Shown here piece by piece: positions 24,693 to 32,872 of a stretch of DNA of 37,205 bases (positions are counted from its first letter, which is position 1; each line of letters opens with the position of its first letter). The notes under the pieces were generated by a model, which saw only the letters and a list, made by a program, of their open reading frames with translations, was not told the origin of the DNA and made no database searches. Where the stretch lies: NCBI GenBank assembly GCA_937916415.1, contig CALGGH010000258.1, forward strand, positions 1 to 37,205. The letters are read 5' to 3'. The DNA comes from an uncultured Lachnospiraceae bacterium. GTDB taxonomy: Bacteria > Bacillota > Clostridia > Lachnospirales > Lachnospiraceae. The translations under genes and the position numbers were made by a program.

Positions 24693-24762
24693 TGACCCTC
24701 GGGGACGGAGTCAGTGGGTCATTTTGATCATGGGGACGGTTCTTTTGATCAACTTTGATCAG
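24693..24762. repeat. Dispersed repeat, composite copy at the permease break
   Basis: The TGACCCTCGGGGACGGAGTC head and the GGGGACGGTTCTTTTGATCA body are nearly identical to 19074-19133. The return arm is reduced to TTTGATCA, ending where the truncated permease coding sequence starts. The repeat begins immediately after the TAA of the GH43 gene. Confidence 0.88.
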
Positions 24763-25155
24763 TGCTGGAGGTGGACGGGCGTGAACATGCTGTACTTCCA
24801 GTCCGGATTAAAGGCGATCGATCCCAGCCTGTATGAGGCGGCCGACACTGACGGGGCATCCCCGGTGCAGAAGTTTTTCCGCGTTACCCTGCCGCTGCTC
24901 AAGCCTACCACGATATACGTGCTGACGATATCGGTTTATGCGGGACTTGCGATGTTCCTGGAGTCCTACATATTATGGGCCGGCAATTCTTCGCCCAACA
25001 ACATCGGACTGACCATTGTCGGATACCTGTACAAGAGAGGAATCGAGAAAAATGACATGGGTTATGCCTGTGCCGTCGGAGTCGTACTGCTGATCGTGGC
25101 GCTGATCATCAACTTTGCCCAGCTGATCATGAACGGCACGTTTAAGAAGGATTGA
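24763..25155 (+). pseudogene. N-terminally truncated ABC sugar permease (MalF/UgpA type)
   Basis: The frame after the repeat encodes only the C-terminal ~130 residues of a binding-protein-dependent permease: CWRWTGVNMLYFQSGL, the EAA loop LYEAADTDGASPVQKFFRVT followed by LPLLKP, and two to three membrane segments to NGTFKKD. About 170-180 N-terminal residues, the start codon and four or so membrane helices are gone. They are replaced by a dispersed repeat that ends exactly at the break. A GTG at 24781 and an ATG at 24787, by chance behind GGAGGTGG, could start a short product, but it could not form a transporter. The binding-protein gene usually found upstream is also missing. Confidence 0.85.
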
Positions 25156-25157
25156 TC

Positions 25158-25928
25158 ATGGCTGATACGAAACAAAAAGACCTTACGCATACTCCTTCAC
25201 ACATAGTAAAATCTATTTTGGGCACGGGATTGTTTGCAGTGCTCTGCATCGTGATAGCATTTCCCCTGCTGGCAGGCCTGATGGCCTCGTTCAGGCCCGG
25301 TACCGAACTGATCCGCAAGGGTCTGGCGATAGACCTGAATCCATCCACGATGACCCTGTCCAACTACGCATACCTTTTTGGCGGAAATGAGGACAGCCGC
25401 AAGTATTTCATGTGGTACAAGAACTCGCTGCTGATCACGTTCTTCTCGGTAGTGCTGACGCTGATCATCTGCTATTTCGTGGCATACGGACTGACGATGT
25501 ATGATTTCAGGCTCAAGAACCTGCTTTTTACGCTGGTCATCGCCACGATGATGGTGCCGTTTGAGATACTGATGCTCCCCATGTACAAGGAGATCATCGC
25601 CCTGCACCTGATCGACACCTACGTGGGAGTCATCATCACGGGACTGTGCAGCGCCTCGACGATATTCTTTTTCAGGCAATACCTGTCGGGACTGCCCAAG
25701 GAGCTCCTGAGCGCCATGGGAGCCTGGAACGCGATCCTCTGGCCCCTGCTCGTACTGAAGGGCGCACAGAAGTTCACGCTTCCCATCGGACTCAACACCC
25801 TGCTGACGCCCTACGGAAACAATTACGACGTGCTCATCGCCGGATCAATGTTCGGCATTTTGCCCATATTCGTGATATTCCTGCTCTTCCAGAAGTACAT
25901 CATAGATGGCATGACGGCCGGAACGTGA
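25158..25928 (+). CDS. ABC sugar permease (MalG/AraQ type) lacking the EAA loop, 256 aa
   Basis: This is the second permease of the damaged importer. Membrane segments and family features are present from the N-terminus (FPLLAGLMASFRPGTELIRK) to FLLFQKYIIDGMTAGT. However, FRQYLSGLPKELL joins directly to SAMGAWNAILWPLLVLKG. In intact family members an EAA-x3-G-x9-I-x-LP cytoplasmic loop, which docks the ATPase, and part of a helix lie between these points. About 37-40 residues are missing in frame. The intact permease at 32873 in this window still has its loop. The start at 25158 lies two bases after the stop of the truncated permease, and TTG at 25152 is an alternative. The product is probably non-functional. 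Confidence 0.85.
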   Translation: MADTKQKDLTHTPSHIVKSILGTGLFAVLCIVIAFPLLAGLMASFRPGTELIRKGLAIDLNPSTMTLSNYAYLFGGNEDSRKYFMWYKNSLLITFFSVVLTLIICYFVAYGLTMYDFRLKNLLFTLVIATMMVPFEILMLPMYKEIIALHLIDTYVGVIITGLCSASTIFFFRQYLSGLPKELLSAMGAWNAILWPLLVLKGAQKFTLPIGLNTLLTPYGNNYDVLIAGSMFGILPIFVIFLLFQKYIIDGMTAGT

Positions 25929-25951
25929 TTTTTATATTCAGGAGGTATTTA

Positions 25952-27472
25952 ATGGCAAAACTCATTATCAACAACGAAATCAAAAAGAGCGCCATCGCGC
26001 CCGAGATCTACGGACACTTCTCCGAGCATCTGGGCAGGTGCATTTACGAAGGGCTTTACGTTGGTGAAGATTCCGACATCCCTAACGTAAACGGCATGCG
26101 CACCGACGTGGTAGAGGGGCTGAAGGAGATGAAGATCCCGGTGCTCAGGTGGCCCGGCGGATGCTTCGCGGACGAGTATCACTGGATGGACGGCGTAGGT
26201 CCCAAGGAAAAGCGCAAAAAGATGATCAATACCCACTGGGGCGGCGTCGTTGAGGACAACAGCTTCGGCACGCACGAATTCTTTGAACTGTGCAGACAGC
26301 TGGGCTGCAAGACCTACGTCAACATGAACGTGGGCAGCGGCACCGTGCGCGAGATGAGCGAGTGGGTCGAGTACATCACCTTCAAGGGCGTATCGCCCAT
26401 GGCTGACCTGCGTAAGGCTAACGGTCATGAAGATCCCTGGACCGTGGATTACGTGGGCGTCGGCAACGAAAACTGGGGATGCGGAGGCAACATGCGTCCT
26501 ACGCATTACGCCGACGAATATCGCAGGTATCAGACCTATGTGCGCGGATATGCCGGAGCAAGCCCGATCAAAAAGATCTGCTGCGGACCCAACGTGGATG
26601 ACTACAACTGGACCCGCAAGGTGTTAGAGACCTGCTTTGATCACACGCCGCCGCACGTACATGGATTCATGGACGGCCTGTCACTGCACTATTACACGCT
26701 GCCCGAGACCGAGGACGACTGGAACTACAAGGGTTCCGCGACTCAGTTTACCGAAGAGGTCTTCTATCAGACGCTTAAGCGCGGTTACTACATGGAAGAA
26801 CTCATCAACAAGCACGGCAACATCATGAATGAGTTTGATCCGGACAAAAAGATCGGCCTGGTGGTTGACGAGTGGGGCATCTGGACTGACGTTGAACCCG
26901 GCACCAACCCCGGATTCCTGTATCAGCAGAATACCATGCGCGACGCGCTTGTGGCCGGCATGACGCTGAACATTTTCAACAAGCATTCGGATCGCGTAAA
27001 GATGGCCAACATCGCGCAGCTGATCAACGTGCTGCAGTCGGTGATGCTGACCGAAGGCGAAAAGATGATCAAGACTCCTACCTATGCGGTATTCCGCATG
27101 TATTCCGATCATCAGGGCGCGACGCTGCTTGACAGCTCGCTTCTGGATAACGGAACTGTCGGCAGCGGCAAGAATGAGCTGCCTAAGGTCTTCGAGTCCG
27201 TATCCGAAAATGCTGACGGCGTAATCACCATCACCATGACCAACAATTCCCTGGAAGCGGCAGAAGACGTGGAAGTCTGCCTGATCAAGGACGGTGTCGC
27301 ATATGACGTATGCGCGGCATCCGTGGTTACCGGCAGGATGGATGCGCACAACACCTTCGAGGCTCCCGACGTAGTGAAGGAAGAAGAGTTCAAGGGGTAT
27401 GCCAAGTCAGACTCAGGCGTGAAGGTTACCCTGCCCGCCTGCAGCGTGGTTAGCGTAAGGCTTAAGAAGTAA
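25952..27472 (+). CDS. Alpha-N-arabinofuranosidase, GH51, 506 aa
   Basis: This cytosolic exo-enzyme releases arabinose from arabinan, arabinoxylan or their oligosaccharides by a retaining mechanism. The (beta/alpha)8 barrel carries the acid/base Glu173 in GVGNENWGCGG and the nucleophile Glu307 in VVDEWGIW. Other family stretches are IAPEIYGHFSEHLGRCIYEG and LRWPGGCFADEYHW. A C-terminal beta-sandwich follows from about residue 390 and ends CSVVSVRLKK. The length is normal. AGGAGG lies six bases before the ATG at 25952; a much longer in-frame extension back to 25646 overlaps the permease and is not real. It follows the permease by 23 bases and ends at a strong terminator. Confidence 0.96.
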   Translation: MAKLIINNEIKKSAIAPEIYGHFSEHLGRCIYEGLYVGEDSDIPNVNGMRTDVVEGLKEMKIPVLRWPGGCFADEYHWMDGVGPKEKRKKMINTHWGGVVEDNSFGTHEFFELCRQLGCKTYVNMNVGSGTVREMSEWVEYITFKGVSPMADLRKANGHEDPWTVDYVGVGNENWGCGGNMRPTHYADEYRRYQTYVRGYAGASPIKKICCGPNVDDYNWTRKVLETCFDHTPPHVHGFMDGLSLHYYTLPETEDDWNYKGSATQFTEEVFYQTLKRGYYMEELINKHGNIMNEFDPDKKIGLVVDEWGIWTDVEPGTNPGFLYQQNTMRDALVAGMTLNIFNKHSDRVKMANIAQLINVLQSVMLTEGEKMIKTPTYAVFRMYSDHQGATLLDSSLLDNGTVGSGKNELPKVFESVSENADGVITITMTNNSLEAAEDVEVCLIKDGVAYDVCAASVVTGRMDAHNTFEAPDVVKEEEFKGYAKSDSGVKVTLPACSVVSVRLKK

Positions 27473-27490
27473 GAAGCAAGAAAAAAGGAT

Positions 27491-27531
27491 CGGGGACGGT
27501 TCTTCGCATCGAAGAACCGTCCCCGTTTTTT
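27491..27531. terminator. Strong terminator built from the GGGGACGGTTCT repeat
   Basis: CGGGGACGGTTCTTCG (27491-27506) pairs perfectly with its complement at 27510-27525 around CAT and is followed by TTTTTT. On the minus strand the hairpin is followed closely by a T-run too, so it can also end the convergent regulator gene, whose stop codon overlaps the T-run at 27530. Confidence 0.92.
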
Positions 27532-28444
27532 ATGCGTCCGTGTAACTTATGCTCGCGCTGACGTCCTGCGCGTAGTTGCCGAAGGTCGAACCGAAGATAG
27601 TGAGTCCGCCCACGTGCTCGGAGTCATCCTTGACAGCGAAGCGGAAACGCAGCTTGCTGGAGTGGTCGAGGTCGAACTCGTCGATCGACACGTCCGAGAT
27701 CTGCCGGCCGTCCAGGAAGGTTCCGTCCCTGCCGATGACGATCATCTTGAGCAGTCCGTACTGGTTCCAGTTGGGATACCACCACTCGGGAGTGAAGATC
27801 CCCCTCACGTCGCCGAAGTCGCCGGGAGAGGTCCACATGCCGATCTCCCTGTCATTAAGTGAAAAAGTAACGTCCGAAGGCCATGCGGAGTTGACTCCGG
27901 GAGCCTCGCTCGACAGCTCGGCCGAGATCATCAGCTGGGTGATTTTCTGGCCCGCGGGAATGAAGTTCGGGATCTCGTACTCCACGTAGCCCTTGGTGAA
28001 CCACAGTATGTCGGCGTTGTAGCGTCCCGGATGCGAGAAATACCTGGTGTCGTCCACCTCGCCGATGATGGCGTCGGCCGATGAAAGCCCGCAGGTGGGA
28101 AAGACGTCGTAATCCGAATAGTGCCCGACCTTGATGCTGGCGTTCATGACGTTCGCGGTCTTTTCGGGAGTTTCGAAATCGATCAGTATCTTGTCCCTGT
28201 TTAAGGAGCAGAGCTTCTGGTTGCCATGACCGGCGGCCTCGCTGGATATCGTGATCAGTCCGACGGTCTCCAGCTTTTTGATGTGACTGGTCAGCGCACC
28301 GTTGGTGATCCCCAGGCCGGTGGCGATCTCGTTTAGGTTCATCTTCTTGTTGGCGAGCAGAAGCTTGATGATGTCGATGCGGACTTCGGAACCAAGAGTC
28401 TTAAAGAGTTCCAGGCCCTCATCGGGTGAAGAAATTATTAGCAT
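27530..28444 (-). CDS. ArsR-type winged-helix regulator with large C-terminal sensor domain, 304 aa
   Basis: Residues about 10-75 form a winged helix-turn-helix: LFKTLGSEVRIDIIKLLLAN, LNEIATGLGITNGALTSHIK and KLETVGLITIS. The remaining 220 residues are a beta-rich domain (SDYDVFPTCGLSSADAIIGE, GIFTPEWWYPNWNQYGLLKM, ISDVSIDEFDLDHSSKLRFR) that resembles a jelly-roll ligand-binding module and may sense a sugar. Regulators of this layout sit next to glycosidase and ABC transporter genes in Firmicutes. It is divergent from the SBP operon and convergent with GH51, so it probably controls one or both. AAGAGG lies upstream of the start. Its stop overlaps the shared terminator. Confidence 0.85.
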   Translation of the reverse strand: MLIISSPDEGLELFKTLGSEVRIDIIKLLLANKKMNLNEIATGLGITNGALTSHIKKLETVGLITISSEAAGHGNQKLCSLNRDKILIDFETPEKTANVMNASIKVGHYSDYDVFPTCGLSSADAIIGEVDDTRYFSHPGRYNADILWFTKGYVEYEIPNFIPAGQKITQLMISAELSSEAPGVNSAWPSDVTFSLNDREIGMWTSPGDFGDVRGIFTPEWWYPNWNQYGLLKMIVIGRDGTFLDGRQISDVSIDEFDLDHSSKLRFRFAVKDDSEHVGGLTIFGSTFGNYAQDVSASISYTDA

Positions 28445-28805
28445 GGTTATAACCTCTTATGCAGTATTTTAATTCAAGCTAAATATATAACCTTTGTTCT
28501 TAAGTTTCAATAAAATATTTTAGAATTGTCAAAAGTACAAAAAAAGGATTTTTGTTTTTGTGTATTATAGCGAAAAGTGACATACTGTATTGTCTTTTGC
28601 AAAACATGGTTGTATATTAAAAAACAAATAAAGTAAAATACTTTAGCAAAACCTAAAATATGCAATTTATTTAAGCTTATGCCAAAATTATATGGCAAAG
28701 GCAGAAAGTCACGGAACCCGGAAATGGATAACGTCCCGAAAATCCATGGCTGCGCAATCCGGTTTGGGCAGCATGATAAAGCGGATCCCAACATATTTAA
28801 CGGAC
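28445..28805. promoter_or_regulatory. Divergent control region between regulator and SBP operon
   Basis: This AT-rich stretch holds the plus-strand promoter at 28590-28618 and a possible minus-strand -10 (TATAAT, 28569-28564) for the regulator. It also has two palindromes that could be operators: TAAAATATTTTA at 28511-28522 and TAAAGTA-AAA-TACTTTA at 28629-28645. The second lies just after the predicted SBP start point, a typical repressor position. Confidence 0.5.
28590..28618 (+). promoter_or_regulatory. Predicted sigma-A promoter of the SBP operon
   Basis: TTGTCT (28590-28595) and TATATT (28613-28618) are separated by 17 bases. The start point would be near 28625, directly before the palindrome at 28629-28645. 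Confidence 0.5.
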
Positions 28806-31800
28806 ATGAAAAGAAACAGGAATTGGAAAAAGAATAATGCCCTTCGGCTGACCCGCCGCATGACGGCACTTGGGATGACGGCCGTGATCGTGCTGGGTAC
28901 GGCGCTGGAGAACCCTGCTGACTTATTTGCGGCAGAAGGTGCTGCCGATCCGTTGGCAGAGGCTTCCGAATCGGAAACGGCAGCCGCAGGAAGCAGGGGA
29001 TCAGCCGCCGGTGGCGTATCCGCGGAGGCCGGCTACGGTTCTGAACGACTTTCAACTAATTATACCTCCGTCAGTGCCGGATACGACGCACCCGTATACG
29101 GCGGCAGCGATGTCGTCATTGACATGGAAGGGTCATTATCAGGAGACTCCGTTTCTTTTCTCACGGATGAAGTCAGGGGATATGCCGCGGGCCGCGTGGC
29201 CGACGTGTCTCATGGTGACAGCCTGGAACTGCAGGTGAACGTACCGGAGACCGCACTATACAACATTTCATTTGATTATCTGTCATATGACGCTTCGATA
29301 CTTCCGATAGAGCTGTCCTTTGCCGTTGACGGCAGTTTCCCATTCTATGAAGCCATGAGCCTGGTGTTTGAGACCACCTGGGTACAGGAAGAGGAGGCTG
29401 ACCTGGACAGATACGGCAATGAGATCGTGTCCCTGCCGGACAAGCTCATCAGATGGGAGACCAAGAGACTCGGAGATTCCAGCTATCGATACAGCGAGCC
29501 TTTGCTGGTACAGCTGGAAGCCGGAGAGCACGTCTTTGACATAGGCGTCAAGGAGGGAATGCTGCTTTTGGGCAACCTCACCCTCTGCGCACCCGAGGAC
29601 ATACCTGCCTATGAGGGGGGAGGCTCCGCCACAGGATCAGCCCTGATCACCATAGAGGCAGAGGACTTCTATCAGAGGAACAGCTCCTCGATCCACGCGG
29701 TTGGAGAGTTTGACCGCAGCATTACGCCCATTTCGGCCAAGGAAAAGGTGCTGAACGTCATAGACGAGGACTCATTCAACGAAGCCGGCCAGTCCGTCAC
29801 GTACCTGTTTGGCGTGGAGCAGGAGGGGGACTATCTCATGGCGATGAACTATCGCCAGTCTGAAAAGAACGATTTCCCGGTATTCCTGGACATAGCCATA
29901 GACGGCAGGATTCCGAATCAGGCGCTGCAGGGCAATCACGTGAGGGCAGCCACCAGTTACGTCACGAGGACCATCACAACTCCCGAGGGAGAAAACGTAC
30001 TGATACACCTGACGCCGGGAGAACATACGGTGACCCTGACCATCAGCGAGGACAAGATACGATATGCCCTCGAAGCGGTGGACGGGATCATGAGTGGGAT
30101 CAGCGACCTCTCACTGGAGGTCACCAAGATCGCCGGCACCAACAAGGACAAATACAGGGATCTGAAGCTGACCAGATACATTCCCGACCTGGAGGACAGG
30201 CTTTACGGATGGGTGGACGAATTGCGCGAGATCACCGAGCAGGCCGTTCCCTATGCGGAGGTTGAGTCCGGCGAGGACGTCGCCGCATTTTCCTATCTGC
30301 TGATCGCGGCCAATCAGCTGGAGTCGCTGGCCGAGGAACCCAATGAACTGGTTTATCGCGTGGACGAGCTTTCCACCAGCGTCAACTCCATCAATACACA
30401 GATCGCCAATTTCGTGGACCTGATCGGTGACAACGACCTGGCCATTGACAAGATCTTTTTCTATCAGGAAGGGGCCCGGCTGCCCAAGGGACTCGGCTTT
30501 GCCAAGGGCATATCCCTGAACGTGAGCAGATTCGTCAATTCGTTCTTTGGCCAGTCCTACTCGGCCAGCAACACCGATGAGTCTCACGTTCAGGTGTGGG
30601 TGAACCGCCCGAGGCAGTACGTCGAGATCATGCAGAAGATGATCGACGAGGAATTTACGCGGAAAACCGGTATCCAGGTTGACCTGTCCCTGATGACTGA
30701 TGCCCAGAAGCTCATATTGTCCAATGCTTCCGGAGACACCCCCGACATAGCGACCGGCATCAACTATTCGATACCCTTTGACCTGGCCATCAGGGGAGCA
30801 TTGGTGGATCTGACCAAATTTGACAATTACAAGGAAGTCTTTGGACGCTACAGCGACGGACTGCTGGTTCCTTCGGTGGTCGGCGACGGACTCTACTCGC
30901 TGCCCGAGACCATGAACTTCTACGTGCTGTTCTGCCGCACCGACATACTGGACAAGCTGGGACTGAGCGCACCTGATACCATGGATGACCTGATCGGCAT
31001 GCTGCCTGACCTCCAGATGAGGGGACTGAACGTATACTATCAGACGGCGCCCATGCTGGTCATGCGCAACTTCCATGGCACCACGCCGCTGATCTTTCAG
31101 AACGGAGGAAGGCTCTACGGAGACACGGCCCTGGACATAGACCTGGATTCAGAGGCCACGGTGGAGGGCTTTACCCAGCTGACCGAGCTGTTTACGCTGT
31201 ATGACCTGCCCGTGGACGTGCCGAATTTCTACCAGCATTTCCGCAACGGGGACCTGCCCTTGGGCATAGCGGACTTCAATTCCTACAACCTGATACTGAA
31301 CGCTGCGCCCGAGATAGCCAATTCATGGAGCATAGCCCTGGTGCCCGGCATCAGGGATGACTCGACCGGAGAGATATACAGGTACATGTCCGGCGGAGCG
31401 GAGAGTACGGTAATGTTCTCCTCCAATGATGAACGCGAGCTTCAGGCCTGGACGTTCATGGATTGGTGGTCCTCTGCCGAAGTCCAGGCAGAATTTGGAC
31501 AGAAGCTTCAGATCATGTACGGAGACGAATACATCTGGCCCACGGCAAACCTGGAGGCATTTTCCATGCTGCCGTATCCCACTTCCGACAAGGACGTGAT
31601 CATGGAACAGGCGCAGTACATACTGGAGGCTCCCAGACTGCTTGGCAGTTACATGATGGAACGAGAGACCTCCAACGCTTACAACGACATAGTCGTAAAC
31701 GGTGATACCATACGATCCCGCGTGGATGAGGCCGCCAAGACCGTCAGACGTGAGACCGAGCGCAAGCTGGAGGAATTCGGCTACATAGATAACGAAGGCA

Positions 31801-31862
31801 ACGTGCTGGAGAATTACGTGACGCCATCCGTGGAGCAGGTCAGAAGCATATTGAACAGATGA
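28806..31862 (+). CDS. Large extracellular solute-binding protein with carbohydrate-binding-like modules, about 1018 aa
   Basis: A basic N-terminus and hydrophobic stretch (MTALGMTAVIVLGTALENPA) form a signal peptide, with likely cleavage near DLFAAEG. Two beta-sandwich modules resembling CBM6/35 follow at about residues 95-270 (VVIDMEGSLSGDS) and 280-435 (ITIEAEDFYQRNSSS). A helical region follows at about 440-600. The last 400 residues are a family 1 sugar-binding domain (YVEIMQKMIDEEFTRKTGIQ, DTPDIATGINYSIPFDLAIR, FMDWWSSAEVQAEFG). There is no lipobox Cys, unusual for a Gram-positive binding protein. It is the first gene of an operon with two permeases. The start is uncertain: no candidate has a good Shine-Dalgarno, and an in-frame ATG at 28692 would add 38 residues. 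Confidence 0.85.
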   Translation: MKRNRNWKKNNALRLTRRMTALGMTAVIVLGTALENPADLFAAEGAADPLAEASESETAAAGSRGSAAGGVSAEAGYGSERLSTNYTSVSAGYDAPVYGGSDVVIDMEGSLSGDSVSFLTDEVRGYAAGRVADVSHGDSLELQVNVPETALYNISFDYLSYDASILPIELSFAVDGSFPFYEAMSLVFETTWVQEEEADLDRYGNEIVSLPDKLIRWETKRLGDSSYRYSEPLLVQLEAGEHVFDIGVKEGMLLLGNLTLCAPEDIPAYEGGGSATGSALITIEAEDFYQRNSSSIHAVGEFDRSITPISAKEKVLNVIDEDSFNEAGQSVTYLFGVEQEGDYLMAMNYRQSEKNDFPVFLDIAIDGRIPNQALQGNHVRAATSYVTRTITTPEGENVLIHLTPGEHTVTLTISEDKIRYALEAVDGIMSGISDLSLEVTKIAGTNKDKYRDLKLTRYIPDLEDRLYGWVDELREITEQAVPYAEVESGEDVAAFSYLLIAANQLESLAEEPNELVYRVDELSTSVNSINTQIANFVDLIGDNDLAIDKIFFYQEGARLPKGLGFAKGISLNVSRFVNSFFGQSYSASNTDESHVQVWVNRPRQYVEIMQKMIDEEFTRKTGIQVDLSLMTDAQKLILSNASGDTPDIATGINYSIPFDLAIRGALVDLTKFDNYKEVFGRYSDGLLVPSVVGDGLYSLPETMNFYVLFCRTDILDKLGLSAPDTMDDLIGMLPDLQMRGLNVYYQTAPMLVMRNFHGTTPLIFQNGGRLYGDTALDIDLDSEATVEGFTQLTELFTLYDLPVDVPNFYQHFRNGDLPLGIADFNSYNLILNAAPEIANSWSIALVPGIRDDSTGEIYRYMSGGAESTVMFSSNDERELQAWTFMDWWSSAEVQAEFGQKLQIMYGDEYIWPTANLEAFSMLPYPTSDKDVIMEQAQYILEAPRLLGSYMMERETSNAYNDIVVNGDTIRSRVDEAAKTVRRETERKLEEFGYIDNEGNVLENYVTPSVEQVRSILNR

Positions 31863-31941
31863 GTCGCGTCATCCTGAGCGTGAATGGCAGGTGTCACTGC
31901 CGTTTGGAGCGAAGGATCCGGTGACCGGAGAGAAAACATAA
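31863..31941. repeat. Intergenic repeat-like element between SBP and permease genes
   Basis: This 79-base gap contains GTCATCCTGAGCG followed later by GAGCGAAGGATCC, two halves of a motif found as a short dispersed repeat in many bacteria, around a GGCAGGTGTCACTGCC stem. It could fold in the mRNA and lower permease expression relative to the binding protein. GGAGAG precedes the permease ATG. Confidence 0.4.
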
Positions 31942-32853
31942 ATGGCTAACAACAAATCCAAAGTAGGACAAAGGATGAATTCCAACAAAAACGGATACGT
32001 GTTCACGGCGCCCTATGCAATACTTTTCATAGTATTCATCCTGGCACCCGTGATCATGGCCGTGATACTGTCATTCACCAATTTCAATGCGATCCAGCTT
32101 CCAAGCTTTGTGGGATTTCTCAATTACATAAACCTGGTGACCGGCGATGATGTATTCATGAAGTACGTCCTGCCCAACACCGTGAAGTATGCGCTGATAG
32201 TCGGCGTGGGCGGATACGTGCTTTCGTTCCTGCTGGCATGGGGACTGGCCAACCTGACCAAGGTGCCGCGCACGGTCTTCGCGCTGATCCTCTACAGTCC
32301 CAGCATGACCACGGGCGTGGCCATGACGGTTCTCTGGAAGATAATGTTTACCGGAGATCAGACCGGATACGTCAACAGCTGGCTCATGGACATCGGCGTG
32401 ATCAACGAGCCCGTGATATGGCTGGTCAACACCAACTATCTGCTGCCCATAGTGATCATCATAGGACTCTGGAGCAGCATGGGCGTGGGCTTTCTGTCGA
32501 TACTTGCCGGACTTCTGAACGTGGATGAGTCGTTGTACGAGGCGGCCGCCATCGACGGGGTCAAGAACCGTTTTCAGGAAATGATCTACGTAACCATACC
32601 CAGCATGAAGCCGCAGATGCTCTTTGCCGCGGTCATGCAGATAGTCGGAGCGTTCCAGAACGGCACGATCGCGACTCTGCTGGCGGGCAACCCCACTCCG
32701 GGATACGCGGCGCAGCTGATAGTAAACCACATAGAGGACTACGGCTTCATCAGATATGAGATGGGATACGCGGCCGCGGTATCGGTGGTACTGCTCCTGA
32801 TAGTACAGATATTCTCGTCATTCTCCACGAAGCTATTTGGAGAGAAGGACTAA
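31942..32853 (+). CDS. ABC sugar permease, MalF/UgpA type, 303 aa
   Basis: Six membrane segments are predicted, the first at about residues 20-45 (VFTAPYAILFIVFILAPVIM). The ATPase-docking EAA loop is intact: SLYEAAAIDGVKNRFQEMIY, then VTIPSMKPQ. It forms the translocation channel with the permease at 32873. No ATPase gene is present, so a shared MsmX-type ATPase encoded elsewhere is expected. GGAGAG lies upstream of the ATG. The next gene starts 19 bases after its stop, indicating one operon. Length and motifs are normal, in contrast to the truncated counterpart at 24763. Confidence 0.92.
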   Translation: MANNKSKVGQRMNSNKNGYVFTAPYAILFIVFILAPVIMAVILSFTNFNAIQLPSFVGFLNYINLVTGDDVFMKYVLPNTVKYALIVGVGGYVLSFLLAWGLANLTKVPRTVFALILYSPSMTTGVAMTVLWKIMFTGDQTGYVNSWLMDIGVINEPVIWLVNTNYLLPIVIIIGLWSSMGVGFLSILAGLLNVDESLYEAAAIDGVKNRFQEMIYVTIPSMKPQMLFAAVMQIVGAFQNGTIATLLAGNPTPGYAAQLIVNHIEDYGFIRYEMGYAAAVSVVLLLIVQIFSSFSTKLFGEKD

Positions 32854-32872
32854 AACATTCGAGAGGAAAACA

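Noticed and set aside
25646..25951. Long 5' extension of the GH51 frame
   Set aside because: It overlaps the permease gene in another frame; the ATG at 25952 has AGGAGG and gives the normal family start.
28806..28940. Lipoprotein signal in the solute-binding protein
   Set aside because: No cysteine occurs in or after the hydrophobic stretch in any in-frame start variant.
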